A stretch of DNA of 64,000 nucleotides from Rhipicephalus microplus (taxonomy: Eukaryota; Arthropoda; Arachnida; Ixodida; Ixodidae). Positions 10,133-23,300 of the stretch are shown here, piece after piece. Below the pieces are notes generated by a model. It saw only the letters and a list, made by a program, of their open reading frames with translations, was not told the DNA's origin and ran no database searches. The stretch covers positions 83,742,500 through 83,806,499 of the forward strand of contig NC_134700.1 in the NCBI RefSeq assembly GCF_043290135.1. Reading direction: 5' to 3'. The position numbers and the translations under genes are program-made. The stretch's first letter is position 1; every line of letters starts with the position of its first letter.

Positions 10133-11423
10133 ACGACGCCTCTCAGCAAACGCCTCCTCCCTAATCACCCCCTTGTCCCGGTGTCCCCAGGATCCGAGGT
10201 TCACCCATCTTAACGGGCGCCGATGGCACTGACGTGGAGGACTGGCTCGCCATTTAAGAGCGCGTGAGCGTCCCCAACAAATGAGAAGAGGACGGCAAGT
10301 TGACAAACTTGGTGTTCTACCTTGCGGGCGTTGCAAGCTTGTGGTACAACAACCACGCGTCTGATTTCGCAACCTGGCCCGATTTCAAGACCGCTATCAC
10401 CAACGTTTTTGGCCGCCCTGCCTTAAGCTGCAAGCCGAGCAGCGCTTACGCGAACGCGCTCAGCAGGCCGGTGAATCATTTACCAGTTACATAGAAGATG
10501 TCCTGGACCTGTGCAAGAAATCCAACGACAGCATGTCCGAATCGGACAAGATCCGGAACGTCATGAAGGGCATTGACGATGATGCCTTCACGATGCTGCT
10601 TGCCAAAAACACAGGCACAGTAGCTGAGGTCATTACGCTGTGCCAGAGCTACGAGGAGCTCCGCCGGCAGCGTTCGATGACCCGTCGCTCCACACCACGG
10701 GATGCAGGGCTTGCAGGCTAGGAGGCGAGCTGTGATCAGGTGGTGCTGCTAGCAGACCTCCAGTCCTTCATACGTGAGTAAATCGCGCGGCAGTTCTCTC
10801 TCCTGCCCTTTGCCCACCCACCGGCTGCTCAACAATCGGCCACTACCATTCTTCCACCCATCCGCCGAGCAATTGAGCAGGAAATAGCGGAGGTCATGCC
10901 TGCGTACCAACCACAACAGCTTCCGGCCCCTGCGCCCCCAAGTTATGCCCAAGTGGTCGCCAGGCTGCCTCCAGTCGTTCAACCACCCGCCCCACTGACT
11001 TACGCCGAAGCTGCCGCACGACCTCCATCCTTTGTAGCGGGTATGCCAGCTACGTATGTTGACGTGACCTCTCAGACTCAGCTTTAGCACCCCCTGCAGC
11101 CTTTCCAGCCGCCGTTCCGTCCATCGGCTCTTGCGTCATGGACAAGACCTACCCCAGCGAACCGATGGCGCACACCGGACAACCGGCCCATCTGATTTGC
11201 CTGCGGTTACGCCGGTCACGTAGCCCGGTATTGCCATCGCGTACTGCCGGCTCCAATTTCTTCGCCTGTTGCTGGCCACCTCAGCCGTCCCTATTACGAC
11301 GAACCACCGTGTATGCCACCGCCGTCTCGTCCAGGTCCATCTCCTCGAAGGTCGCCGTCTCCACGACGTCGTTCGCTGTCCCCCATGAGGAGAAGCTCGG
11401 CTACTCATGAGCGGGAAAACTAG
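10133..11423 (+). pseudogene. gag of Ty3/gypsy copy 1 (broken)
   Basis: Collinear with the 442-codon gag of copy 2: [32 protein letters not shown] and [16 protein letters not shown] are all present. The frame is cut by a TAA in the DWLAI region, by a frameshift near 10425 and by further stops. The zinc-knuckle region is present near 11190-11240 but out of frame. The gag stop TAG is at 11421-11423, preceded by GGAAAAC, a weak candidate for -1 slippage into pol. Confidence 0.8.
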
Positions 11424-12624
11424 TCGTCGCAGTCCCCGAGGCCAGGACTGCGATGCTATTGCAATGTGAAAGCCCTCAGAGCCGCCCATCTAATGTCATA
11501 GACGTGCTTGTGGACGGTGTTCATGCATCTGCTCTTATTGACACTGGAGCTGCAGTATCCGTTATGGACGAAAACTTTTGCCGCTTGCTTCGAAAAGGGA
11601 CGACGCCAATTTCTGGATTGTCCCTTCGTACTGCCGGTTCACATCGTATCCATCCTTCAGCAGAGTGCACAGCTCGCGTTGTCGTTCAGGACGTTCTGTA
11701 TGTCGGCCAAATCATCATCATTCCTGCATGCTCTCATGACGTCATCCAGGGGTGGGATTTTCTCTCCCGCAACGACGCCGTCATGCATTGTGCCGCTGCC
11801 GAAATTGAACTCTCACTTTTCTCGCATTTAACGCCGGAGGACAATCCCTCAAAACTGAGCAAGATTCTCGTGAAAGACGATACCATAGTGCCTCCAAGCT
11901 CGACGATGGGTGTATCTGTCTACTGCGCTGGACTCTCCGACACAATTGCACTCGTTTTGCCATCCGACCGTGCTTGCCGAAGGAAAGGGTTGCTAGTACC
12001 TTTCGCGACCGTGCGAATCACCCAGAGCAACGCCGCTATTTTGTGACCAACCCATCCCCGTACACTGTTACCTTGGTTCGAGGGGAATGTTTTGGCAGAG
12101 TGGAACCAGTGGATAACGCACAAATCCTGGACATTCCTGATGACTCGCGTTGTCCCAATTCGCGTACCGTCAGTGCTGTTTCCACTTATGATTCATCATC
12201 TCCTGATGTATTTGGCCCCTACATTGATGATAATCTTACGTCGGTACAGCATTCCCAGCTTCTGGACCTGCTGCGAGAATATCATTTTTCTTTCGATGTC
12301 GGGCGAAGTTCTCTCGGTCACGCGTCCGCTGTTACACATCGTATCGACACTGGTGCCCATCCACCATTACGGCAATGTCCCTACCGCGTGTCGCCTGCTG
12401 AACGTCGGGAAATTAACGAGCAGGTTGATCATATGCTCAGACGCGACGTTATTCGGTCCTCGGACAGTCCATGGGTGTCTCCTGTTGTTCTTGTTGCGAA
12501 GAAAGATGGTTCTGTGCGGTTCTGTGTGGACTTCAGACGGCTCAATAACATCACTCGCAAGGATTTTTACCCACTGCCGCGCATCGATGACGCAATTGAC
12601 AGCCTTCAGGGAGCCGAATTTTTT

Positions 12625-13145
12625 AGGGGCGAAGCTTAGGGCGTGGGCTGTGCGTCCCCTGTAGCCTGTATGTAGCCACCTCTAGTTTAGTTCTTGCAGT
12701 GTTCACTAGATGGCGGTACCGTCCCCTGTATGTAGCCACCTCTAGTTTAGTTCTTGCAGTGTTCACTAGATGGCGGTACCGTCTCCTCTATGTAGCCACC
12801 TCTCGTTTAGTTCTTGTAGTGTTTACTAGATGGTGGTACTTGTAGCTGATGATGAGATGCAAGATGTTATAAACTAGAAAGCGGTACTTGTAGTTGATGA
12901 AAGACGCGAGATCTTATACAGGAACCCCTCTCCATTTCACAGACCATAAAGTCGTCATAATGAAGGGACATCGCAAGCCATCCATCGTCTAAGAACAAAT
13001 AAAAGTTGATTTGTGTATATACACACACAGCGTTTCTCACGTCTTTACATGATGATCGACTGGGCGAATTACACGGAAGATTCACAGTTTACCGATGAAT
13101 CCCTCCGGAGCTTCGCCCATTCATCATCATTCACCCCGTGAATAT
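12625..13145. mobile_element. Small non-autonomous element with 10-bp TIRs and an internal 60-bp triplicate
   Basis: It splits the reverse-transcriptase frame. Terminal inverted repeats are GGGCGAAGCT (12627-12636) and AGCTTCGCCC (13109-13118). The host sequence GCCGAATTTTTT occurs before it and, with one extra base, after it (13146-13158), a likely target duplication. Inside are three 60-bp direct repeats (12661-12720, 12721-12780, 12781-12840); the first two differ only within their first six bases. No transposase. Class not assigned; the 11-12 bp duplication is unusual for a TIR element. Confidence 0.65.
12661..12840. repeat. Three 60-bp tandem repeats
   Basis: Each unit contains TGTAGCCACCTCT and TTCACTAGATGGCGGTACC. 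Units 1 and 2 match over positions 7-60; unit 3 carries several substitutions. Confidence 0.95.
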
Positions 13146-13171
13146 GCCGTAATTTTTTTTTCTTCTCTCGA

Positions 13172-13362
13172 TCTGCACTCGGGGTACTGGCAAGTACCCA
13201 TGGCTGATGACACTCGACCGAAGACTGCGTTCATCGCACCCGACGGCTTGTACGAATTCAACGTCACTGCACTCGGGGTACTGGCAAGTACCCATGGCTG
13301 ATGACACTCGACCGAAGACTGCGGTCATCACACCCGACGGCTTGTACGAATACAACGTCATG
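13172..13362 (+). repeat. 95-bp direct duplication inside reverse transcriptase
   Basis: CTGCACTCGGGGTACTGGC... through the GGCTTGTACGAAT...CAACGT segment occurs twice in a row, starting near 13172 and 13267. The undamaged copy at 43421-48685 has it once. The two halves differ at only a few bases, so the duplication is later than the element's insertion. It adds a length that is not a multiple of three. Confidence 0.8.
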
Positions 13363-13729
13363 CCGTTTGGTCTATGTAATGCACGTGCGACCTTTGAGCG
13401 CATCATGGACACCGTTCCGCGCAACTTGAAATGGCACACGTGCTTGTGTTACCTCGATGACGTTGTTGTGTTCGCCCCAGATTTCTCCACGCATCTCCAA
13501 CGTCTGAAAGAAGTTTTCGCACGTGTGAGCAATGCCGGCTTGCAACTAAATCTGAAGAAGTGCCGCTTTGGAGCACGGCAACTTACCATCCTAGGGTACG
13601 TCATGTCTAAGGATGGCATTCTTCCTGACCCAGCCAAGCTTCGGGCCGTGGCTGAATTCCTCAAACTTGCGTCCGTCAAGGAACTGCGTAGTTTCGTGGG
13701 CCTGTGCTCATACTTCCGACGCTTCATAC

Positions 13730-14199
13730 TGTTGTGCCACAGACATGTTCCTCGTTCGGGAGCACGTCTCACGAGATCGAGCGCCTGTCCGACGAACTGA
13801 CTCCCCCCCCCTCCCAGTGCCGCCTTCCGCGCAGAAGAACCGTGCAGTTCCGGGGATAACGTCGCTTCCTCCGCCGAACCACCTTGCAGTTCCGGGTATG
13901 GCTGCGTCTCCTCGGCCGAGCCACTGTGCCGTTCCGGGGAACTGGTCTTGCAGAAGAGTCCCAAAACGCTATTTAAGGCCGTGCCGGCCCCATGTTAGAA
14001 GATTTTGCCCCAGCAGACGTTGTCGTGCTGGCCGGCTCTGTACAAATAACAACCTGCTACAGTAAACGCTCCTTTGGTTGCTGTTTTCAAAACGGATTGC
14101 CTCCCTGCTTCGTCTTCGGACTAAGGCTTCAGCGAAGTCCGCTCAACTGCTCGCCGCTCTCCGCCACCGCTACCATAGCGACAGAGCAAATTCCTAATA
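13730..14199 (+). mobile_element. Probable solo LTR inserted in pol
   Basis: 470 bp starting TGTTGTGCC, between two ATAC tetranucleotides (13726-13729 and 14200-14203). The pol frame resumes exactly after it when compared with copy 2. It contains a TATTTAAGG box near 13970 and three imperfect repeats with GCAGTTCCGGG (13838-13945). The right end is CTAATA, not the usual CA, so the LTR call is moderate. Confidence 0.55.
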
Positions 14200-16104
14200 A
14201 TACGAAACTTTGCTACGATTATATCACCGCTGACAAAGCTCCTTGGAAGTAACGGGCCCCTCAATTCGTGGTCGTCTGAGTGCGACGACGCGTTAGCGAA
14301 GCTCCGCCATTTGCTGACGTCTCCTCCCATTCTACGCCACTACGACCATACGGCCCCGACGGAGGTGCATACAGACGCCAGGGGTGTAGGCCTCGGCGCT
14401 GTCCTGGCGCAGCGCAAACCCGGATTCCCTGAATACGTCGTAGCATATGCAAGCCGTACGCTCACGAGAGCCGAGACAAACTACACTGTCACGGAGAAAG
14501 AGTGCCTGGCGATCGTCTAGGCCCTTACAAAGTTTCGACCATTATTTTTATGGTCGCCCATTCGATGTCGTCACCGACCATCATGCACAATGCTGGCTTT
14601 CATCATTGAAGGATCCCTCAGGCCGTCTCGCCCGTTGGGCTCTTCGCTTACAAGACTATGACATCCGCGTGCTGTACCGCAACGGACGCCAGCATGCTGA
14701 CGCCGACGCCCTCTCGCGCTCCCCTCTGCCTGAAGGTGATGTGCTCTGCTCAGTATCCTCGGCTGTTGTTTCTGCCATTGATGTTGACATCATCGCTACC
14801 GAACAGCGAAAGGATAATTGGATCGGCCCGCTCATCGACTTGCTCTCTGATCCATCCGCAACGCCATCCACGCGTGCCTTGCGTCGTCAAGCTCGCCATT
14901 TCGCCATCCGTGATGGCCTTCTACACCGACGCAATTACGACGCCGATGGCCGGCAGTGGTTACTCGTGATACCCCGCAGTCTGCGGTCGGAGATATTTAA
15001 ATCCTTTCATTCTGATCCGCAATGCGCGCACTCTGGGGTATTCAAAACCTACGATCGCATTCGACAACGCTACTTCTGGCGTGGGATGTACGCTACGTGC
15101 AGCAGTTCGTTCGCTCCTGCCTCGCTTGCCAACGCCGCAAACCGTCAGCACACATGTCGCCAGCCAGTCTGCAACCGTTACCTTGCCCTGAGCGTCCGTT
15201 TGGGTGCATAGGTATCGATTTGTATGGACCACTTCCTCTGACGTCGGCTGGTAACCGCTGGGCCATCGTCGCCGTAGATCATTTAACGCGATACGCCGAA
15301 ACCGCCGCTATCCCTGCGGCTACTGCGCGTGATGTTGCGTCCTTCCTACTGCATCGAATCATACTGCGCCACGGTCCACCTCAGGAGCTTCTCAGCGATC
15401 GAGGCGGTGTCTTCTTGTCAGAAGTCGTCGAAGCCATTCTCACGGAGTGCCATTCTGTCCACCGCAAAACAACTGCTTACCACCCGCAGACGAATGGTCT
15501 GACCGAACGCTTTAACCGCACCCTCGGCGACATGCTTTCGATGTACGTCGCCGCCAACCACACGAATCGGGATACTATACTGCCCTTCGTCACCTACGCC
15601 TACAACACCGCCCCTCAGAGTACGACCGGTTTTTCACCTTTCTTCTTGCTATATGGAAGGCACCCGTCACACACCATCGACACGATACTCCCGTACACGC
15701 CGGATCCATCTGAGTGTGCACCTATTTCCGAGACAGCCAGGCTTGCTGAAGAGTGTCGCGAGCTGGCCAAGACATTTACGACGCAAGAGCAGCAGAAGAG
15801 TATTCGTGATGGCTCCGCCACTTCTGAACCCACGTTCCTTCCTGGTTCCCTTGTATGGCTCTCAATCCCAACCTCTGTAGCTGGCCTTTCTTCCAAACTA
15901 CTCCCGAAATATGAAGGTCCCTACCGCGTGACCGAGCGCACATCTCCAGTCAACTATCTTGTCGAGGCAATTGAATAATCTTCGGACATGCGCCGTCGCG
16001 GGCGTGACATAGTCAACGTGGAGCGCCTGAAGGCTTACTATGACCCGCTCGTAGTGACAAGCTGTTAGGTCGCCAGGCGGCTCCCTCTTCGACCCCGGGG
16101 TACT

Positions 16105-17082
<978 letters not shown>

Positions 17083-17103
17083 ATATATATATATATATAT
17101 ATA
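17083..17103. repeat. Short (TA)n array
   Basis: About 20 bp of TA closing the composite repeat block. Confidence 0.85.
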
Positions 17104-18696
17104 ATTTATGACGTATAGCTTGCGGGAAGCCAAAACTTCAAAGACAGTTGCCGTCGCCCTAGCACTAAACCTCGACCAGATTTCGCATAAGGTAGCATTG
17201 CAATTGTTGCTGTACTTTTTTTTAGGTTTTGTATTTCCGCTTGAAATATATTTGCGGCAAAGCGTCATTATTGAAGCAGAGCCTGGTTTATAAAACATTT
17301 CCGCTCCGTACTCCTGTCTTCCAGTTGGAGGTTTCTGTTTCCCCTTTACCCTATCTTACTTGATAAAATCGTCGTTTTGAGACGTCTTAAGTGTTGTAGT
17401 TTTCTTTATTGCCTGCACACTGATTTTTTGGGCTGCTTGAAAAAAAAAACGATCAACAGAATATTCGAGCTTTAACGTTAACAGAAAAAAAAACGTTCTT
17501 TTTTTTTCTGTAGAAAAAAGCATGTTCTAAAATATTTCTGCACAGAGTCTTTAGTTACTCCTCTATTACTACTCAATATTCGTTTGTCGATAATTATAAA
17601 CAATGCTTTGCCGAGCAGAGACTGTCATAATTTATGTAGTTAACACTAACTAAACTAGCCATTGTAGTAACTCGAACATGACTTTCTGTTGTTTTGTCCT
17701 TCTGTCGCAACTACAATGCATCGCAAACGAAAGAACGTAAGAAGTACTTGGTGATTTTTCGCATGAAGCTTAGCTTGTATCTGTATTATAAATTGTTCAC
17801 TTCATTCAACACTCGTGGCGTGATGACTATATTTTCACTTTTACCAAAATGTTTTTTTATGATGAAATTGAAAGTACTGGATTTTGTTGTGGATTGTTAT
17901 TGTTGTTACTACGTTTTGCTCTGATGTACGGAACTATGTCCCTCATGAATGCTGAACATTTACTGTATTGTCGTCTGTCAAATGCTATGTATGATGAATT
18001 GTTGCTTTCAAGTACATTTTAGAAGTTTTTTTTTTCTCCACTGCGCAGAACACCACTGTAAGCTCTTTCTTGATGTGGAAGTAAAGTGAATCTGAAACTT
18101 AAACTGATGATTGTGGCCCCCACAATGGTTACGAGATAGTCGCAGATTGTTTGAATGTACTAGCTGCTTCTGCGGGCGTATCTCGAATATTTTATGCGGC
18201 CTTAAAATTGTATGCGGCTGAATACAGCGGGCGATAGTACTTCGATGACCGCGGAGCACTTGCTGCCATCGCAGCCGAGTTGCACAGTTTTCTTTCAGTG
18301 GGGCGAAATGTAGCCTAATGAACAGAATATTTTCGTTTGCGAGCCCTACAACCTTCTGTATACCAGACGTCCGTCCCTGGCACGCGACAACATAAATTTA
18401 ACGAAAAGCGAAGTTTGAAGCATGCATTTGTTATACAACAAAAAACACTTCAGTACATATACCAGTGCGTCATAAACACTGGAGGCTCACGTCTCGCTTC
18501 GCTAGCTAACGCTCTTTACGGGAAGCTCCGAGGGTTGTTTTTTTTATTTTTTTATTGGTGTGTATGTTTAAAGCAATAACTCATCTCGTCTTATGTATAC
18601 CATTCAGTCAGCTGCTCTAGCACAGGGCTGCCAAGTACCTTCCGGCATTTCGCTCATCACTGCTACAGTTAATTCTGAGTCTCTCTGTCTGTCCGT
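17104..18696. other. No gene recognised
   Basis: A/T-rich, with several poly-A and poly-T runs near 17220, 17440 and 17500. ORFs of 60-90 codons on either strand have no recognisable domain. The stretch near 17860-18020 resembles a retroelement 3' UTR in composition, but this is a weak impression. Confidence 0.35.
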
Positions 18697-18898
18697 TTCG
18701 GTGGAACAGTAGTTAAGACACTCGGTCGCGGGGTCGGTCCCGGCCTCGGCCGTCGCATTTCGGTGGAGGCGAAATTCTAGAGGCTTGGGTACTGTGCGAG
18801 AGTAGGGCACGTTAAAGAACATCAGGCAGTGAAAATTTGCGGAGCCCTCTACTACGGGGTCTCATAATCAAATGGTGTTTTAGGGACGTCAAACTCCT
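18697..18898 (+). mobile_element. tRNA-derived SINE (Ruka-like variant)
   Basis: Starts GGTGGAACAGTAGTTAAGAC with B-box-like GGTCGGTCCCGG. Then come GCATTTCGGTGGAGGCGAA, CACGTTAAAGAACATC, GCGGAGCCCTCTACTACG and GGGACGTCAAACTCC. These are the landmarks of the family, diverged. Plus orientation. No clear target duplication. Confidence 0.7.
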
Positions 18899-20578
18899 CA
18901 TATTTGTAATATTTTGCTTCTATTGAACGCATTTTTTTTTGTGAAAGGCACACAAGTCAGTATAACAGGCGAAATTGAACATATAGAATCTGCATATTAC
19001 GTATTTACGTATATTACAGCGGTAAGTCAGTTAAAAAAAAACGTGTGTTAGCAATACAGCCATTTCAGCTATGCGTGGGTAGCTCCAGTGGCGCTGTTTT
19101 TTCATGAAGTATACTAATTGCGGGCTCTCCACTTCTACGACATTTAGTGCATTAGTATACCGTCGCCATTGAATTTTCCCTTCAGGCCAGCTGTCGCTCA
19201 GCTGCAGTTGTGGGAAACTGAATAAGGGCATCCCGCGGTGAGCTGTTCATGGGCATTTTTAAGAACAGCACATAACATGACTAGGACTTGGCGACACGTG
19301 CGCGTAGCTCCATCTCTTGCCAGGGGAAGTGTCAACCACTCGTAACTGAATAAAAATTACGCGATAAAAATTCATATCCAACATAACAAGGTAGTTACCG
19401 AAAACGGTTCCCGGTTCTATGCAGCAAGAACACACTGGGAGATTCTGGTGAAACTGCAGTGTCGCACTACAGCTCACGTTGCTTCCTGAGTATTTATATT
19501 TATACGTTACAATGCTGCCACACGTGTTTAACCGTCCCGGGAAGCCCCACGCTCCGTAGTGCGATTCTGAAATTTCGCGAAGAGATTCCAGTTGGTGTAT
19601 GATGTATGAAACCGGGAGTCCTTTGTGGTAACTACCTTCTATCGTCAGATATGATTTTTTTTTGCCTATTTCACATTAAGTTATGGCAGAACGCCATTGC
19701 TGCCGTCATGAGATGGCACCACGTACAGATGTGCCCATTTCCTGTGATTGTCTTCTTACAAGCTATTTAGTTCATCCATGAACGAAAAAAAGCGGGATGG
19801 GTTCTTTAATACGTGTTGGAGAAGTTATATTGTGGGCGCGCATGGCATGGCACTTCTAATTATCTAGTGTTTTGTAGAACAAAGTCATGTACAAAGTGAG
19901 CAGCCCGTAGGGCATGTAACAAAGCATGCCACAGTGTTTAATAAACCAGGTTATCTTAATCATACTGGTGCCTGTAAGGAAGTACGCCTTCGCAGGCAAT
20001 GCAATAGAGGACAATAAGAATAATTACCTGGCAATTAAAACACAGAGAGCTGTAAATGTCATCATTTCGCTCTATGCTGCCTTCGTACTGCGCGCCCACA
20101 AAAAAAAAAACAAGAACGTCCCTTTTACACATTTGATTTACAGTCGCCTGACAAACAAGGTATTCTGTAATATCTAGTTAGAGCAAATAAGTTGCAGCAA
20201 ATAAGTGAATGCGCTGACAAATGAATAGTTTCAAGCGCCGTTTGCGACTGGGTTCGCTGCGCTGCGGCGTTCGGGGGCGGTGTCGAAATTTAAGGCTGTC
20301 GCGACGCCATTTTCATCGCAGCATCCGGCTGCTTTTCCGAGTGCCTACTAGGTGCGGGCGTGCTCTGCATAAATGACTGGTATGCTCTGGCGTGACGCTG
20401 CATGCACGCAGTTCTCACGGAGCGAAGCAAGACGATATTGGGCCAAGGCACGTGCTTTCATTTTCACTGATTTCAGTTAGGGTCAAATCGGCCTGATTTT
20501 CATTAGAATGCGTAGATCAGAGATAAGATGTTAAATAAAGGTGTCTTCGTCGGTAAATTGCAACATAACCATGTGTTT
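18899..20578. other. No feature recognised
   Basis: Unique-looking A/T-rich sequence; short ORFs only. From about 20220 the composition becomes more GC-rich, without a recognisable gene. Confidence 0.35.
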
Positions 20579-20593
20579 AATGACTCAAACAGG

Positions 20594-20650
20594 CGTCTCT
20601 CATAATCATATGGTGGTTTTGGGACGTTAAACCCCACAAATCAATCAATC
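20594..20650 (+). mobile_element. 5'-truncated SINE (last 57 bp and tail)
   Basis: Only the SINE 3' end is present (CGTCTCTCATAATCATATGG ... ACCCCACAAATCAATCAATC). It is flanked by a 15-bp duplication AATGACTCAAACAGG at 20579-20593 and 20651-20665, the AA being shared with the tail. Confidence 0.85.
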
Positions 20651-20665
20651 AATGACTCAAACAGG

Positions 20666-23096
20666 AGGAAAACGCGTCAATGTCAGGCAGACGTTCGTTT
20701 CGACAAACTCAGTGTGAGCTCTCCTCTCATCATGACTTCTTTCTTCAAATACACATTCAACATAAGTAAATCATAGAGACCAGATTTGTACGCGCATGAC
20801 GTGGTTATCTTGAGCAGCCGCGCATAAATCAGTCGTTATACTAAAAAAGCAGGTCATTTCGTGTTTGAATCAATGAATACTTTAAAGTCACAGACCAATG
20901 AAATGCAAAAATTACATTGCAAGATAGAACAGCTTTCGGAAACGATAACTGTAGGGCCCGACCTTGCATCGATAATTATTCGGTTGCCAAAGGTCTAACA
21001 CTCGGCTCGCAGTCTCATATCATGTGAACGTCATACAAATACCAGAGATGGCAAACGGAAAGTCAATAAGAGAGCGCGTTTTGCTTTAAAATAAGTTTTT
21101 CGTATTTGATTTCTTCATAAATCTGCAATATAGATGGCTCGCACTAGCCTCACAGAAACCATCATGTGGAAGTACCAACATGGCGAGATACGTTTTCCAT
21201 GTCTCGTTTATGCTCTGAGTACATCGCATACGGATTCTTTTGTTGTTCTCGCACTGTTCCTGAAAACGTTACACCGGCATCGGTGTCACGTTTTAGTATG
21301 TTCCACCGCCACACACGAGTGGTTTTCAAATGAAAAGGGACGAAACGTCGTAACGATGTCACAGTTAACATGGCTGTCTGTATCGCTATGGGAAAACGTA
21401 GCGAATCATGTAAGTATGCGAGTTAGAGTCCCTGCCGCGGATCGGAACCTGCGGTGATGCCGGAGTGCACAGAGAGGGCATATAACTCGGACTATTATCT
21501 CAGTGACGTTATAGGAACGACTTAGTCTCGTCACGGTCACAGAAATTTCGTGAACAAAGAATTATTCGGCTCGTTTATCTGTGGGATCCTTGTGCCTGTT
21601 GTGTGTTGTGTGTGTACTTTGAATAATGTGTCATTTCTCACGCTTGCATGTGAACGGCCTTGTAATAGTGCTGCCTTGACGTCATCAAAGCGACCATGTT
21701 GAACTACCAGCACATGAAGGACTGATGTGCATGACGTCACGTGCAAGCTATCAATAAGGAGGCGTGTTCTGTATGCAAGTAATATGCTCAGTGCGCAGGG
21801 GATTGGCCGAACCTGTACGCAACGGAAGCACTGGTGCAACAAAGCGCGAGGCTTGCAACGTGTGTGCTCTGGAGCATGAGGTTATGAACGCGCGCACCTT
21901 TCCATGGAAGTTCAGATGAGAGAAGGAGAGCGCGAGGAGTGCTTACGAAGCGGTAACGAAATTTCGCCGCGGGCTAGACACGCAGAAAGGAGCGCTCGGC
22001 CCTCTGCGAATGCTAGAAATTAGCAGCTTTCCCGGCGTTGAGTTAATCGCCGCACGGTGACGGCGGAACAACGCTCGCAATTAAACGCGGCTTTGCTTGG
22101 CGGTTTTTCGGGTCAGTGCGCTTTTGGATCTTTCTGCTATTCCTTGTTCTTTTGTTTGTGTGTTTGTGTTTCCTGCACCCCGTAAAGTGGTTCAGGTATG
22201 CATCTTGTTATAGTTTCTGTGCCGTTCTTTTTTTCTGCCTGTTTATTGCTTCTGAGTTCTTGTTGCAACGCGTACTCGAAGCATGCACTTTCGGGGATAC
22301 CGTATAAAAAGGGTCCGCTGTTTTTGTTTACGTCATATTGATGTCCTGGAAAACGTACAATGCCGCAAAGCCCTTTTCTCCGCACTTCTCTCGAATTTTG
22401 TATAACTTGTTCTCTTTTCTTTTCTTCTTCCTTCTCTTAAATTACCGCTAACGCGCGTCCGGAGAATTAACAATGTTCTTGTAACGGCATCACTTATCTT
22501 ACTATGTTTGTTTGCTTTGCCTTGTTGTCTCTAATGTAGGGAAGTAGGCGCGACACTTCGAGAACAAGGAAACATTGTACAAACACATGTACGCACGCAT
22601 ACACACGCACGCACATGCACGGACGGACATTATGCGTGATTATGAAGGAAAAATTGATTGGTGATGATGGCTAGCAGTTTTGGTAAGGTTAAGCCTTGGG
22701 TGAGTTGCTACATAATGCAAACAAGGGAAAAACGGCGCTAAATTGTTTTGACAAACTCGCAGGTATACGGATGATGACAAGCGTCTAGCTGTGAGCTGGT
22801 CAAGATATTTCAACGCTTCAAGATATTTTAGCGCTGTTTTTCCCTTCTTGGCTCCGAGAATTCCCGCACCACTTTGGCGTGATGCCACGAACATTGATTG
22901 TGTCCTTTCAACAAAGTTTATTCTTGATTCCTAAAGATAGATGGCACCAGCACTCAAAATGTGAAAAGAAAAAAAAAGTGAACATGGAGCACTTCGTGTT
23001 CGTTTACCACGCCATAACGTCTAAAATACCAGAATGTATGGCATGGATTTCATGTCAATTGGACGTGAAGTTGTTGTGCCGACCTAGGTATTTCGG

Positions 23097-23100
<4 letters not shown>
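20666..23100. other. No gene recognised
   Basis: Mixed composition. ORFs at 21134-21457 (plus), 21537-21842 (minus) and 22640-22894 (minus) show no domain I know. The 22640-22894 frame has a KYLEALKYLDQL repeat and may belong to a retroelement. Confidence 0.35.

Positions 23101-23127
<27 letters not shown>
23101..23127. repeat. (GA)n tail of the adjacent LINE derivative
   Basis: About 27 bp of GA, directly abutting the LINE 3' UTR block on the minus strand. Confidence 0.85.
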
Positions 23128-23131
<4 letters not shown>

Positions 23132-23300
23132 AAGATGAGTGAAGGCGGGGAGGTTAACCAGACGAGTATCCGGTTTGCTACCATGCATTGGGGATGAGGG
23201 AATGGGGATTTAGAAGAAAAGGAGAGAACTGCACGTACAAAGAAGTACAGTCAGTGAGTCCCTGAGGCTGGAGCTTCTCTGACCAACATGACCCGAGCGT

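Larger units (their letters stand above)
11424..16067 (+). pseudogene. pol of Ty3/gypsy copy 1 (broken, two insertions)
   Basis: Protease motif [11 protein letters not shown] lies near 11536. The reverse-transcriptase N-terminal part (SPWVSPVVLVAKKDGS) is followed by an insertion at 12625-13145. RT continues with LCYLDDVVVFA near 13450. A second insertion lies at 13730-14199. RNase H ([18 protein letters not shown]), the integrase zinc region and the DDE core ([21 protein letters not shown]) follow, with a C-terminal GPYRV (GPY/F) module. Stops include TAG near 14518 and TAA at 15976. The part from 15022 to 15978 is open. Not functional as it stands. Confidence 0.85.

Noticed and set aside
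12661..12840. Three 60-bp repeats as a CRISPR-like array
   Set aside because: There are no spacers between units, the repeats abut directly, and the context is eukaryotic retroelement DNA.
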